A stretch of DNA of 64,000 nt from Octadecabacter algicola. Lineage in GTDB: Bacteria > Pseudomonadota > Alphaproteobacteria > Rhodobacterales > Rhodobacteraceae. The position numbers were made by a program, and so were the translations under genes. The number at the start of each line of letters is the position of its first letter. Within the stretch, counting starts at the first letter, position 1. The DNA lies in NCBI RefSeq assembly GCF_021532625.1, contig NZ_JAKGAR010000001.1, positions 1,240,001 to 1,304,000 on the forward strand. The letters run 5' to 3'. Of this stretch, positions 33,794 through 42,035 are shown piece after piece. The notes below the pieces were generated by a model, which saw only the letters and a program-made list of their open reading frames with translations, had not been told where the DNA came from and searched no databases.

Positions 33794-34546
33794 TTACGGC
33801 TTTGGGTCGGGATTTTCCGTATGGCCATCAACCGAAATAACCTGCCCAGAAACCCGCCCCGCGCCACTGGACGACAAAAAGACCGCCATATCTGCGATGT
33901 CGGATGCCCGCACAAAAGTCTTCATCGAGGTGCCAGCGGCATAACCTTCATAGACAGCATCACGCGACATACCCTTGGCAGCAGCTTCGCGTTCGAGCAC
34001 GCCTTCCATACGCGGCCCTTCGACAGCGCCTGGGCAAATCGCATTCGCCCGAACACCAAACGGGCCAAGCTCCATCGCCAATGTCTTCATCAATCCAATA
34101 ACGCCCCACTTGGCCGCCGCATAAGGCGCGCGGTTGGGATAGCCAAAGACACCCGCCGTGGATGACGTCAGCACGATCGCCCCTGCCCCCGCCGTCTTCA
34201 TGATGGGGGCGGCGTATTTCGCAGTTAGGAACGCACCACCGAGGGTAACGTCAACGCAGGACTTCCAATCGTCCCACGCCACGTCTTCGACCTTAGCCGT
34301 TGGTCCCGCGACACCCGCATTTGCACACACGACGTCTAACGGCCCCGTCGCTGAAACCTCTGCAAACAGTGCTGACATATCGCTTTCGGATGCCGCATCT
34401 ACACGCCGCATCGTCCAGTTATCCGGACATGCCGCGAGCGCGGTTTCATCAACATCGGTGACCCAAACGTCATATCCCGCTGCTTCAAACGCCTGCCCCA
34501 TTGCATACCCGATGCCAGACGCCCCTGCGGTGATCAAAACACGCAT
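33794..34546 (-). CDS. SDR-family oxidoreductase of the carnitine operon
   Basis: 250 residues. The NAD(P)-binding TAGASGIGYAMGQAFEAAGY is present, then VCANAGVAG, the catalytic Ser in LTSSTAG, and Tyr/Lys in YAAAKWG. Its ATG overlaps the TGA of the carnitine dehydrogenase gene by one base (TGATG), so it is the last gene of the unit. A role in carnitine or betaine use is inferred from position only; handling of a D-carnitine or hydroxy-intermediate is possible. Substrate unknown. Confidence 0.87.
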   Translation of the reverse strand: MRVLITAGASGIGYAMGQAFEAAGYDVWVTDVDETALAACPDNWTMRRVDAASESDMSALFAEVSATGPLDVVCANAGVAGPTAKVEDVAWDDWKSCVDVTLGGAFLTAKYAAPIMKTAGAGAIVLTSSTAGVFGYPNRAPYAAAKWGVIGLMKTLAMELGPFGVRANAICPGAVEGPRMEGVLEREAAAKGMSRDAVYEGYAAGTSMKTFVRASDIADMAVFLSSSGAGRVSGQVISVDGHTENPDPKP

Positions 34547-36018
34547 CAGCGTTTGCCGACAGCTGCACCGGCACCAATCGGGCGTGGCAGCTTCGCGTGT
34601 GCCGTTGCAAGTTCCGAAAGCGCCGCTGCTACCTGTGGTGCCGGATTGCTGGCCGCGCGGGTTTTGAGGTCGACGTGGATAAGCATATGCTCACCAGTGG
34701 CCAAGGCGCGGTCGCCTTCATACATCGTGTGGAACAGTTGCATCTTCTTCCCTTCACCAAGCAAGACCTGTGTCTCAACCCTGATCCGCGCACCTGCGTG
34801 CACTTCATCCAGATGGCGGATGTGCGTTTCGGCGGTAAAATAGCTCCCGCCGGACGCTATATAGTCAGGCGTGCAGCCCACAATCAGCATCAAACGATCA
34901 GTGGCGTCGCCAAACGCCTGCAGATAGCGCGCTTCGTTCATGTGGCCATTATAATCGGTCCAATCCAGCGGCACGGCACGGTCCACCGTTTTCACCGGGC
35001 GAGTTATATCCGCGACATCGGCCAGACTGTTTGGGATCACATTCTGCGCGTTCATGACCTTATCGTGGCCATTCAACACGGCGCCAGCACCCCAATCCCG
35101 TGCCTTGAGTGTGCGCATCATACCAACCAAGTTGGCGTCTCGATGGCGTTCTAGTTCACGAATGCTGTACATGCCGGATTGGGCATCTGACTGGTCCGCG
35201 ATTTGATCGATCAGCTCATCTGTAAGCTCCGGAACATCCATCAGTTTGGTCCACGGCCATGACAGGCACGGGCCGAACTGTTCGATAAAGTGGCGCATAC
35301 CGGCCTCTCCGCCTGCGATACGGTAGGTTTCAAACAACCCCATCTGTGCCCAGCGCAATCCGAAACCCATGCGGATCGCTTCGTCAATTTCGCTCGTCGT
35401 CGCGACGCCGTCTTTGATCAGCCAAAGCGCCTCGCGCCAGACGGCTTCAAGGAAGCGGTCCGCGATATGCGCGTCGATCTCTTTCTTAACGACAAGGGGG
35501 AACATACCGATCTGTTCCAATACCGTCTTTGCCCAGTCCACAGCACGCGGGTCATTATTATCGCCCGGCACCAATTCGATCAGCGGCAAAAGGTAAACTG
35601 GGTTAAACGGGTGTGTGACCATGATCTGCGTCGGATCTTTGGCGCCCTGCTGAAGCTCGGAAGGTTTGAACCCTGATGTCGACGAGCCAATGACGGCCTC
35701 CGGATCAAGGTGCGCCTGCACTTCGGCAAATACTTTGTGCTTTAACTCTAGCCGTTCTGGCACGCTTTCTTGCACCCACGACGCACCCGATACGGCTTGT
35801 TCAAGTGTATCGCAAAACGACAATTCGCCTTCGGCAGGCATCGGCATGTCATACAATCCAGGCAAGGACGCCCGCGCATTATCAAGAACCTCACCGATCT
35901 TGCGCTGCGCCTCTGGGTCTGGATCAAAAACCCTGACATCCCAACCATTTAACAGGAACCTTGCGGCCCAGCCGCCCCCGATTACACCACCGCCGATGAT
36001 TGCCGCTACTTGTGCCAA
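34546..36018 (-). CDS. L-carnitine 3-dehydrogenase fused to betainyl-CoA thioesterase
   Basis: 490 residues from a TTG at 36018, set by AAAGGGG 6-7 nt upstream; an earlier TTG at 36039 has no ribosome site and lies in a hairpin. The N-terminal part (to about 315) is a 3-hydroxyacyl-CoA-dehydrogenase fold with IIGGGVIGGGWAARFLLNGW for NAD, VQESVPERLELK, SSTSGF and THPFNPVYLLPLIELVPG. The C-terminal part (about 330-470) is a hotdog thioesterase (LDWTDYNGHMNEARYLQAFG). This fusion oxidises L-carnitine to 3-dehydrocarnitine and hydrolyses betainyl-CoA to glycine betaine, the first and last steps of the pathway; the cleavage enzyme is encoded upstream. Confidence 0.9.
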   Translation of the reverse strand: MAQVAAIIGGGVIGGGWAARFLLNGWDVRVFDPDPEAQRKIGEVLDNARASLPGLYDMPMPAEGELSFCDTLEQAVSGASWVQESVPERLELKHKVFAEVQAHLDPEAVIGSSTSGFKPSELQQGAKDPTQIMVTHPFNPVYLLPLIELVPGDNNDPRAVDWAKTVLEQIGMFPLVVKKEIDAHIADRFLEAVWREALWLIKDGVATTSEIDEAIRMGFGLRWAQMGLFETYRIAGGEAGMRHFIEQFGPCLSWPWTKLMDVPELTDELIDQIADQSDAQSGMYSIRELERHRDANLVGMMRTLKARDWGAGAVLNGHDKVMNAQNVIPNSLADVADITRPVKTVDRAVPLDWTDYNGHMNEARYLQAFGDATDRLMLIVGCTPDYIASGGSYFTAETHIRHLDEVHAGARIRVETQVLLGEGKKMQLFHTMYEGDRALATGEHMLIHVDLKTRAASNPAPQVAAALSELATAHAKLPRPIGAGAAVGKR

Positions 36019-36037
36019 AGCTTGCCCCTTTAATGTC

Positions 36038-36063
36038 AAAAGCCCCGCTCATGCGAGGCTTTT
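36038..36063. terminator. Terminator-like hairpin inside the carnitine operon
   Basis: AAAAGCC (36038-36044) pairs with GGCTTTT (36057-36063) and CGC with GCG, one C-A mismatch, loop TCAT. The T-run is better on the plus strand (six T) than on the minus strand (four T). It lies between the 106-residue lipoprotein gene and the carnitine dehydrogenase gene, both on the minus strand, so it may partly uncouple the two halves of the operon. Confidence 0.6.
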
Positions 36064-36103
36064 TTAGTAGGGACGTCAAGCCAATTAACGACCAATTGCG
36101 GCG

Positions 36104-36424
36104 TTAACCGTCGACGACTTCGGCCGTCTGTGGAACAGGACTGCCTGGATGATCAAATTCATTAGCCGGGACAGGTTCGCGGCGCACACGTGGATCACAT
36201 GCGATCATCGGGCTGCCACTGTCGCGAATGATGATACCGCCACGAGAACGGCACTCTTCGAAACCCATATTGGACCCAAGAACGAGGAATTCCATCCGGC
36301 CGTTACCGCCGCCTGTCACCGCGCTCGCCATCGGGAAGCCAGCCCCACCACCAGTCGGCATTGCGATCTCGTCACAGCCCGTCAACGCCAAAGCGCACCC
36401 TAGTCCTACAATTAAACGATTCAT
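36104..36424 (-). CDS. Small lipoprotein of unknown function (third of three)
   Basis: 106 residues. Signal with lipobox LTGC (MNRLIVGLGCALALTGCDEI; acylated Cys17). The mature part is Gly-rich, then holds MGFEECRSRGGIIIRDSGSP and MIACDPRV with two cysteines that could pair. I recognise no domain beyond a Cys-x-Gly-Gly pattern shared with its 62-residue neighbour (CNGLGG...FCSMDP). Its ATG overlaps the previous gene's TGA (ATGA), so it is translationally coupled. Confidence 0.75.
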   Translation of the reverse strand: MNRLIVGLGCALALTGCDEIAMPTGGGAGFPMASAVTGGGNGRMEFLVLGSNMGFEECRSRGGIIIRDSGSPMIACDPRVRREPVPANEFDHPGSPVPQTAEVVDG

Positions 36425-36975
36425 CTTCTTACCTCTTGGAGTCGTGACACATCATAACCAAACCAATCCATAATGTCCCGTGCCGCAGTGATGCGATCAC
36501 CCCCTCCGGTCGGATTTTTATCCATGATCCAGCCAAATTCCCCTGTCGGAATGCCTATAGCCACCGTACGGGTATCAAAATCCATCCACATCACCCAGAT
36601 TTCTCCATCAAACAAAACCGTTTGATCCCCTGTCGGCTTCCAGCGACCAGGGCCAACGGCTTCAAGTAAAACAAGGGTTTCAAACTCTGCGCAGGTGCCA
36701 TCATCACAGCGATGCGTCATCACATTCATCTGCAAAGCGCCTTGCGGCAGAGTGCTGATGGAGATTTCATGGGCCGGACCGGGTTGGCCAGCAAATCTTT
36801 GCCGAATGACCCAATTACCAGCCATTCTGTCAGCCGTAACGTCAGTTTGGGATGCAATTTGTGCCGACTGATCCCTGAATCGTTCCATGACGATGGGAAT
36901 TTCAGGGCTCTCAGGTTCTTGGGCCAAACAAGCCGCCAAAATGACAAACGGCAGCACCTTAAAAAATCGCTTCAT
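36421..36975 (-). CDS. Lipocalin-like lipoprotein (second of three)
   Basis: 184 residues from the ATG at 36975, which follows GAGGGG. Lipoprotein signal MKRFFKVLPFVILAACLAQE with lipobox LAAC (Cys16). The mature part is beta-rich (GNWVIRQRFAGQPG, QMNVMTHRCDDGTCAEFETL, VLFDGEIWVMWMDFDTRTVA, GEFGWIMDKNPTGGGDRITA), which resembles a small lipocalin-type barrel that begins with G-x-W. A ligand cannot be inferred. It sits between the carnitine cleavage gene and the carnitine dehydrogenase gene. Confidence 0.75.
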   Translation of the reverse strand: MKRFFKVLPFVILAACLAQEPESPEIPIVMERFRDQSAQIASQTDVTADRMAGNWVIRQRFAGQPGPAHEISISTLPQGALQMNVMTHRCDDGTCAEFETLVLLEAVGPGRWKPTGDQTVLFDGEIWVMWMDFDTRTVAIGIPTGEFGWIMDKNPTGGGDRITAARDIMDWFGYDVSRLQEVRR

Positions 36976-36986
36976 TCCACCCCTCG

Positions 36987-37175
36987 TCAGGGATCCATCG
37001 AGCAAAACCCGCCATCTGACCCCATCACAATACGCCCACCCAAACCGTTACAGGTGGTTTCTTCAACCATTGTCACACCAAATGGTTCCGGCAAAGGGGC
37101 TGGGGCCGGAACAGTTGTGCAAGCGGACATTCCGCCAAGCAGGATGGCCCAAATGGCACAGATGACAGGTTTCAC
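36987..37175 (-). CDS. 62-residue lipoprotein (first of three)
   Basis: GTG start at 37175, with GAGGG about 9 nt upstream and only 5 bp after the cleavage-enzyme gene stop. Signal MKPVICAIWAILLGGMSACT with a lipobox-like MSAC (Cys19). Mature part of about 44 residues: a proline-rich stretch, then VTMVEETTCNGLGGRIVMGS and FCSMDP. Two mature cysteines could form a disulfide. No known family. Small size and a plausible ribosome site make a real gene likely but not certain. Confidence 0.65.
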   Translation of the reverse strand: MKPVICAIWAILLGGMSACTTVPAPAPLPEPFGVTMVEETTCNGLGGRIVMGSDGGFCSMDP

Positions 37176-37180
37176 GGGTG

Positions 37181-38092
37181 TTACCCTCGGGGCGCTTGCT
37201 TCACCAACCCCAGCTTTTCACGGACTTCTGCTGGGCCAATGACCCGTGCACCAAGGTTTTCAATAATCCCATGCGCCCGCTCAACGAGTTGCGCATTGGT
37301 CGCCAGCACGCCCTTATCGAGCATCAAGTTGTCCTCAAGACCGACGCGCACATTGCCACCTGCCAACACGGACGCCGCAACGAAGGGCATCTGGCTGCGG
37401 CCAAGCCCGAAGGCGCTGAACGTCCATTCATCCGGCACGTTATTCACCATTGCCATGAATGTATTCAGGTCATCAGGCGCGCCCCATGGAACACCCATGC
37501 AAAGCTGAACAAGCGCGTCCGGTTTTAGAATCCCTTCGGCAACCAGCTGTTTGGCGAACCAAAGGTGGCCTGTATCAAAGGCCTCGATTTCAGGTTTCAC
37601 ACCGAGGTCAGTCATCATTTGGCCCATCGCACGCAGCATGCCAGGCGTGTTGGTCATCACGTAGTCAGCCTCGGCAAAATTCATTGTACCGCAGTCGAGC
37701 GTACAGATTTCCGGCAAGCATTCAGCAACGTGGGCAACCCGTTCTGTCGCCCCGACCATATCGGTCCCTGCCACGGTGGGCAGCGGGCTTTCAACGCCAC
37801 CAAAGACGATGTCCCCCCCCATGCCTGCCGTCAGGTTCAAGACTACGTCGACATCTGCGGCCCGAATTCTGTCCGTTAGTTCGCGGTATAGGTCTAGATG
37901 CCGGCTTGGCACGCCACTTTCAGGATCGCGCACGTGACAATGGACCACTGCAGCCCCTGCTTTGGCGGCATCAATTGCCGACGCGGCAATCTGTTCAGGA
38001 GAGCGCGGCACATGTGGGCTGCGATCTTGCGTGCTGCCTGATCCGGTGATGGCAGCAGTGATGAAAACGTCGCGGTTCATGGTCAAAGGCAT
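37181..38092 (-). CDS. 3-dehydrocarnitine cleavage enzyme, BKACE family
   Basis: 303 residues of the beta-keto acid cleavage enzyme (DUF849) family. The zinc-binding HxH is in AAVVHCHVRDPESG (His51, His53); other family features are VLNLTAGMGG, CTLDCGTMNF, EAFDTGHLWF and GGNVRVGLEDNL. BKACE enzymes condense a beta-keto acid with acetyl-CoA. Next to a carnitine dehydrogenase-thioesterase, the expected reaction is 3-dehydrocarnitine plus acetyl-CoA to betainyl-CoA plus acetoacetate. AGGAG precedes the ATG at 38092. It is the first gene of the operon. Confidence 0.9.
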   Translation of the reverse strand: MPLTMNRDVFITAAITGSGSTQDRSPHVPRSPEQIAASAIDAAKAGAAVVHCHVRDPESGVPSRHLDLYRELTDRIRAADVDVVLNLTAGMGGDIVFGGVESPLPTVAGTDMVGATERVAHVAECLPEICTLDCGTMNFAEADYVMTNTPGMLRAMGQMMTDLGVKPEIEAFDTGHLWFAKQLVAEGILKPDALVQLCMGVPWGAPDDLNTFMAMVNNVPDEWTFSAFGLGRSQMPFVAASVLAGGNVRVGLEDNLMLDKGVLATNAQLVERAHGIIENLGARVIGPAEVREKLGLVKQAPRG

Positions 38093-38169
38093 TGGGAATC
38101 TCCTGTATTTGCCTGAACCCTAGTCCCACCATCTTGACACGCAAGGCCTCAAAACGCCTCTAATGGCTC

Positions 38170-38625
38170 ATGAACGACATCGCCTCCGCCACCCGTGACG
38201 ACCTACCTGTTCTCTATGAAATGATTTGTGCTCTTTCGGCATTTCATGGGGATGAAGCGCAGGTCTCTTTGGCCCATCTAGATGACATCTTTTTCGGCCC
38301 TGCCCCGATGGGCACCGCGTTGATCGCCAAACAGGACGGATCACCTGTAGGTTATGCGGGCCTAACGCCTACAATGGTCCTACACGAAGGCAAAATCCGC
38401 GTCGATATTCACCACCTATTCGTCGTTGAAACGCACCGCAGCACAGGCGTCGGCACCGCGCTGATCCTTGCCGCGAAATCGCACGCAAGAAAGATCGGCG
38501 CGACCCGATTGACCATTGGGACAGACCCGAGCAACGAAACCGCCATTGCAGCTTACCGAGCGATGGACATCCTCAAAGACATTACAGGCGCAGGTCCACG
38601 ATTCATGGTTGATTTGACGACCTAA
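38170..38625 (+). CDS. GNAT-family N-acetyltransferase
   Basis: 151 residues with one GNAT domain: IASATRDDLPVLYEMICALS at the N-terminus, VDIHHLFVVETHRSTGVGTA (motif A; acetyl-CoA loop RSTGVGTAL), ATRLTIGTDPSNETAIAAYR (motif B). Substrate unknown. It is divergent from the carnitine operon with 77 bp between starts, and convergent with the aldo/keto reductase gene, stop codons overlapping in CTAA. Confidence 0.9.
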   Translation: MNDIASATRDDLPVLYEMICALSAFHGDEAQVSLAHLDDIFFGPAPMGTALIAKQDGSPVGYAGLTPTMVLHEGKIRVDIHHLFVVETHRSTGVGTALILAAKSHARKIGATRLTIGTDPSNETAIAAYRAMDILKDITGAGPRFMVDLTT

Positions 38626-39662
38626 TACGGCATCGGGTGCAGACGGTGCACGGCGTCAATATCGGCCTTCGCCTCAGCAGACAGTTCGATGTCTTTACCG
38701 TCCAACAAAGACGCCAATTGTTCGGACGTGGTCGCGCCAAAGATCGCGCTCACTTTGAACGGGCGGGATCGTTGAAATGCCATCGCCATATGTTCCAACT
38801 TCATCCCGTGTTTGTTGGCTACATCTTGGTAGGCGTCCACGGCCACAAATGCGCGCGGCGTCACCCGCCCGCCAAGTTTCGGCCCATGAGTCATGCGCGA
38901 CCCTTCCGGAATTGCACCGTTTTGGTATTTACCCGTCAGAAGCCCCGTGGCCAGAGGCGAATAAGAGAAACAGACGACGTCTTCGTTGACCGACATCTCA
39001 GCCATGTCGGTGTCGTAAAGACGATGAAGAAGCGAATATTCGTTCTGCACCGACGCCATGCGCGGGGCCCCGATTTCTTCGGCGACATCGATCCACTTTG
39101 TCGATCCCCATGCAGATTCATTGGACATGCCGAACGCACGGATCTTCCCTGCCTGTTCCGCCTGTTTCAGTTTCTCAAGAACGCCGCCCATGTGGTCGAT
39201 CGTCTGCTGGCGGTTCTGTTTGCTTGGGTCGAACGACCAATTTTGACGAAACGCATAAGACCCACGCATGGGCCAATGCAGTTGGTAAAGGTCGATGTAA
39301 TCAGTTCCGAGACGTTGCAGATTTCCGTCCAAGATAGACAGAATATTTTCGGGGCTATATCCCTCACCGCCACGGATCATCTGGCTATCGCCGCCCGCTT
39401 TGGTTGCGATAATAGCATCCTTGCGGCGGCCCGTTTTGGCGATCCAATTGGCAATGCACTTTTCTGAATTTCCGACAGTTTCTTTGCGGATCGGGTTAAC
39501 GGGATACATCTCTGCGGTATCCATAAAATTGATCCCCGCATCGAGGCACATGTCAATCTGGCGATGTGCGTCATCTTCGGGGGTTTGGGTGGAAAATGTC
39601 ATCGTGCCAAGGCACCAATCGCTGACATTAATGCCTGTCCGGCCAAGTTCGATCTGTTTCAT
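38622..39662 (-). CDS. Aldo/keto reductase (Tas-like)
   Basis: 346 residues from the ATG at 39662, just after GAGGGC; a longer frame to 39773 encodes a basic, unconserved extension. Aldo/keto reductase motifs: FMDTAEMYPVN (Asp, Tyr), AIIATKAGGDS (Lys), DLYQLHWPMRGSYAF (His), FSYSPLATGLLTGKYQ and SAIFGATTSEQL. MKQIELGRTGINVSDWCLGT and the KCIANWI insertion fit the Tas-like branch. Physiological substrate unknown. Confidence 0.9.
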   Translation of the reverse strand: MKQIELGRTGINVSDWCLGTMTFSTQTPEDDAHRQIDMCLDAGINFMDTAEMYPVNPIRKETVGNSEKCIANWIAKTGRRKDAIIATKAGGDSQMIRGGEGYSPENILSILDGNLQRLGTDYIDLYQLHWPMRGSYAFRQNWSFDPSKQNRQQTIDHMGGVLEKLKQAEQAGKIRAFGMSNESAWGSTKWIDVAEEIGAPRMASVQNEYSLLHRLYDTDMAEMSVNEDVVCFSYSPLATGLLTGKYQNGAIPEGSRMTHGPKLGGRVTPRAFVAVDAYQDVANKHGMKLEHMAMAFQRSRPFKVSAIFGATTSEQLASLLDGKDIELSAEAKADIDAVHRLHPMPY

Positions 39663-39831
39663 AGCGCCCTCATGTTTTCTTAGCGGAAACATAACCTTGG
39701 AACGGCGCTGCACAACCCGTTGTTCCCGTGATTTGGTCATCCCGGTGTTAAATTCAGCCGATACGACATCCACGACACAATAAGTCGAATTAGCCCTAGC
39801 GCTGGCCAGTAGTTCCAGCGCTTATGGCCCT

Positions 39832-41067
39832 ATGCGGATGTTTATCTCTTTTGCAGCCCTGTTTTTAGCGGCTCTTCTCCTGCAGCTCTCTTCGGGGGCT
39901 GTCGGACCTCTGGATGCTTTGACAGGGTTGGGAAGCGGTTTCAGCACTGGCGAAGTCGGATTTCTGGGCTCCATGCACTTCGTCGGGTTCTTTGTCGGCT
40001 GTTGGTGGGCGCCGCGTTTGATGGGCGACGTCGGCCATTCGCGTGCCTTTGCGGTTTTCACCTCCATGGGCGCGATTGGCATGGCGGGCCATATCCTTGT
40101 GTTTGACCCGACGGCCTGGGCTTTCTTACGGGTCATGTCTGGGATTTGCATTGCGGGTTGCTACACCGTGGTTGAAAGCTGGCTACAAGCCAAAGTCACC
40201 AATGAAAACCGTGGTCGCGCCATGGGGATGTACCGCGTTGTAGACATGGGCGGCAGCTTGATTGCACAACTTCTAATCGGGAGTTTAGCCAGCATGGAAA
40301 CCTATGTGGCATACAATCTGCTAACAATCCTGTGCTGCGCTTCCCTTTTGCCACTCGCTCTGACCCGTGTTCCCCAGCCCGACACGCCAAAGGCACCGCG
40401 CCTACGCCCGGGCCTTGCATGGCGCATGTCGCCTCTTGCGGTTGCTGGAGTACTTGTGGCGGCCTTGTCGGGTGCATCGTTTCGTATGGTCGGGCCAATC
40501 TACGGTCAGGAAGTCGGCCTCGAGGCAAGCCAGATTGGCTTGTTTCTTGCGGCCTTTGTTGCGGGCGGTGCGGCTGCGCAATATCCGGCCGGTTGGCTGG
40601 CCGACAAATATGACCGTCGCTGGGTGCTGATCTGGTTGTCTGTGGCGTCCGTGCTGTCATGTGCTGTCACGGTTGCCGCATCTGGACTTGGCACCGTTGG
40701 CGTAATGGCCAGTGCAACTTTCTTCGGCTTCACGACATTTCCAGTCTATTCGGTTGCCGCATCCCACGCCCATGACTTTGCCACCTCCGAGGAGCGGATA
40801 GAACTGTCTGCCGCATTGATGTTTTTTTATGCCGTCGGCGCAATTGCGGCGCCTTGGGTCACGTCATTGCTAATCGAAAACTTTGGCCCCGCCGCATTGT
40901 TCTACTTTATCTCCGCCGGCCATATTCTATTGCTGGTGTTCGGCCTGAGCCGGATGAAAGTGCGCGAAACCCGCGAAGATCGCACGCCCTACATTTACGC
41001 GCCGCGTACATCCTTTACGATTGGGCGGCTCTTGGGGCGTTCGCGTGACCAGAAAGACGAAAATTGA
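39832..41067 (+). CDS. MFS transporter
   Basis: 411 residues with twelve predicted membrane helices. The MFS inter-helix motif is WWAPRLMGDVGHSRAFAVFT, and its repeat in the second half is AGWLADKYDRRWVLIWLSVA. VMSGICIAGCYTVVESWLQA matches the YcaD-like branch. The cytoplasmic tail has IYAPRTSFTIGRLL. Transported substrate is unknown. Its TGA overlaps the TTG start of the following DMT transporter gene (TTGA), so the two transporters are translated together. Confidence 0.9.
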   Translation: MRMFISFAALFLAALLLQLSSGAVGPLDALTGLGSGFSTGEVGFLGSMHFVGFFVGCWWAPRLMGDVGHSRAFAVFTSMGAIGMAGHILVFDPTAWAFLRVMSGICIAGCYTVVESWLQAKVTNENRGRAMGMYRVVDMGGSLIAQLLIGSLASMETYVAYNLLTILCCASLLPLALTRVPQPDTPKAPRLRPGLAWRMSPLAVAGVLVAALSGASFRMVGPIYGQEVGLEASQIGLFLAAFVAGGAAAQYPAGWLADKYDRRWVLIWLSVASVLSCAVTVAASGLGTVGVMASATFFGFTTFPVYSVAASHAHDFATSEERIELSAALMFFYAVGAIAAPWVTSLLIENFGPAALFYFISAGHILLLVFGLSRMKVRETREDRTPYIYAPRTSFTIGRLLGRSRDQKDEN

Positions 41068-41954
41068 CACCATCACCGCCCAAATCTGACAGCCGCTACA
41101 ATCTTATCGGTAGCCTTTGGATGATCGCTGCGATGGCCGCTTTCGCAGTCGAAGACGCACTTCTCAAGGCCGCTTCCACGACGCTACCAGTCGGTGAAAT
41201 CCTGATACTCTTCGGGCTGGGTGGCGCTTTGGTTTTCGCGGTGATTGCCTTGCTTGGCCGCGACCCGTTATTTCCGGCAGCCGTGCTATCACGCCCTATG
41301 CGCATCCGCGCAGTGTTCGAGATTACAGGACGGTTGTTTTATGTGCTGGCCATTGCGTTGACGCCTTTATCCGCGGCCACGGTGATCTTACAGGCGACAC
41401 CGCTGGTGGTGGTTGCCGGCGCTGCATTGGTATTTGGCGAAACTGTTGGCTGGCGCAGATGGGGTGCAATTATAGTCGGATTGATCGGCGTCATTATCGT
41501 TGTCCAACCTGGGGCAGACGGTTTCTCGGCCCTATCAATCTTCGCGATCTTAGGCATGTTAGGCTTTGCGGGGCGCGACTTAGCCAGCCGTGCAGCCCCC
41601 AAGTCACTGAGCACGACCATACTCGGTCTTTACGGTTTTCTGGCGGTCGCTGTCGCCGGGGCGATGTTTTCTCTGTGGCAAGCCAAGCCATTCGTGTGGC
41701 TTGATTGGCGAACAACGATCTACATGCTCGCCGCGATATTCACAGGCGCTGGCGCCTATGCATGCTTGATGAAAGCAATGCGCACGGGCGAGGTTTCCGC
41801 AGTCACGCCATTTCGATACACACGGCTATTATTCGGCATCGCCCTCGGGGTCATGCTATTTGACGAAGCCCTAAGTGGGGCAATGATTTTCGGGTCAGGA
41901 CTGATTGTGTTGTCTGGATTGTTCATTCTGTGGCGCGCGAAGCAAACGCCTTAG
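41064..41954 (+). CDS. DMT-superfamily (EamA) transporter
   Basis: 296 residues with ten membrane helices and two EamA halves (SLWMIAAMAAFAVEDALLKA; FEITGRLFYVLAIALTPLSA; FRYTRLLFGIALGVMLFDEA). It begins at a TTG inside the MFS stop codon (TTGA). Substrate unknown; two different exporter families in one transcript could share a substrate, but that is speculation. Confidence 0.88.
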   Translation: MTPSPPKSDSRYNLIGSLWMIAAMAAFAVEDALLKAASTTLPVGEILILFGLGGALVFAVIALLGRDPLFPAAVLSRPMRIRAVFEITGRLFYVLAIALTPLSAATVILQATPLVVVAGAALVFGETVGWRRWGAIIVGLIGVIIVVQPGADGFSALSIFAILGMLGFAGRDLASRAAPKSLSTTILGLYGFLAVAVAGAMFSLWQAKPFVWLDWRTTIYMLAAIFTGAGAYACLMKAMRTGEVSAVTPFRYTRLLFGIALGVMLFDEALSGAMIFGSGLIVLSGLFILWRAKQTP

Positions 41955-41988
41955 TTTCACATCAGAGTGGGCGGCCAGTTGGTGCAGT

Positions 41989-42012
41989 AGCGACCCCGCG
42001 CACGGGATCGCT
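41989..42012. terminator. Hairpin between convergent DMT and RTX genes
   Basis: AGCGACCCCG (41989-41998) pairs with CGGGATCGCT (42003-42012) with one C-A mismatch and a CGCA tetraloop. It lies in the 81 bp between two convergent stops. No clear T-run, so it is a modest bidirectional terminator candidate. Confidence 0.5.
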
Positions 42013-42035
42013 CTTAGTGCATGATGGAAAACTCG

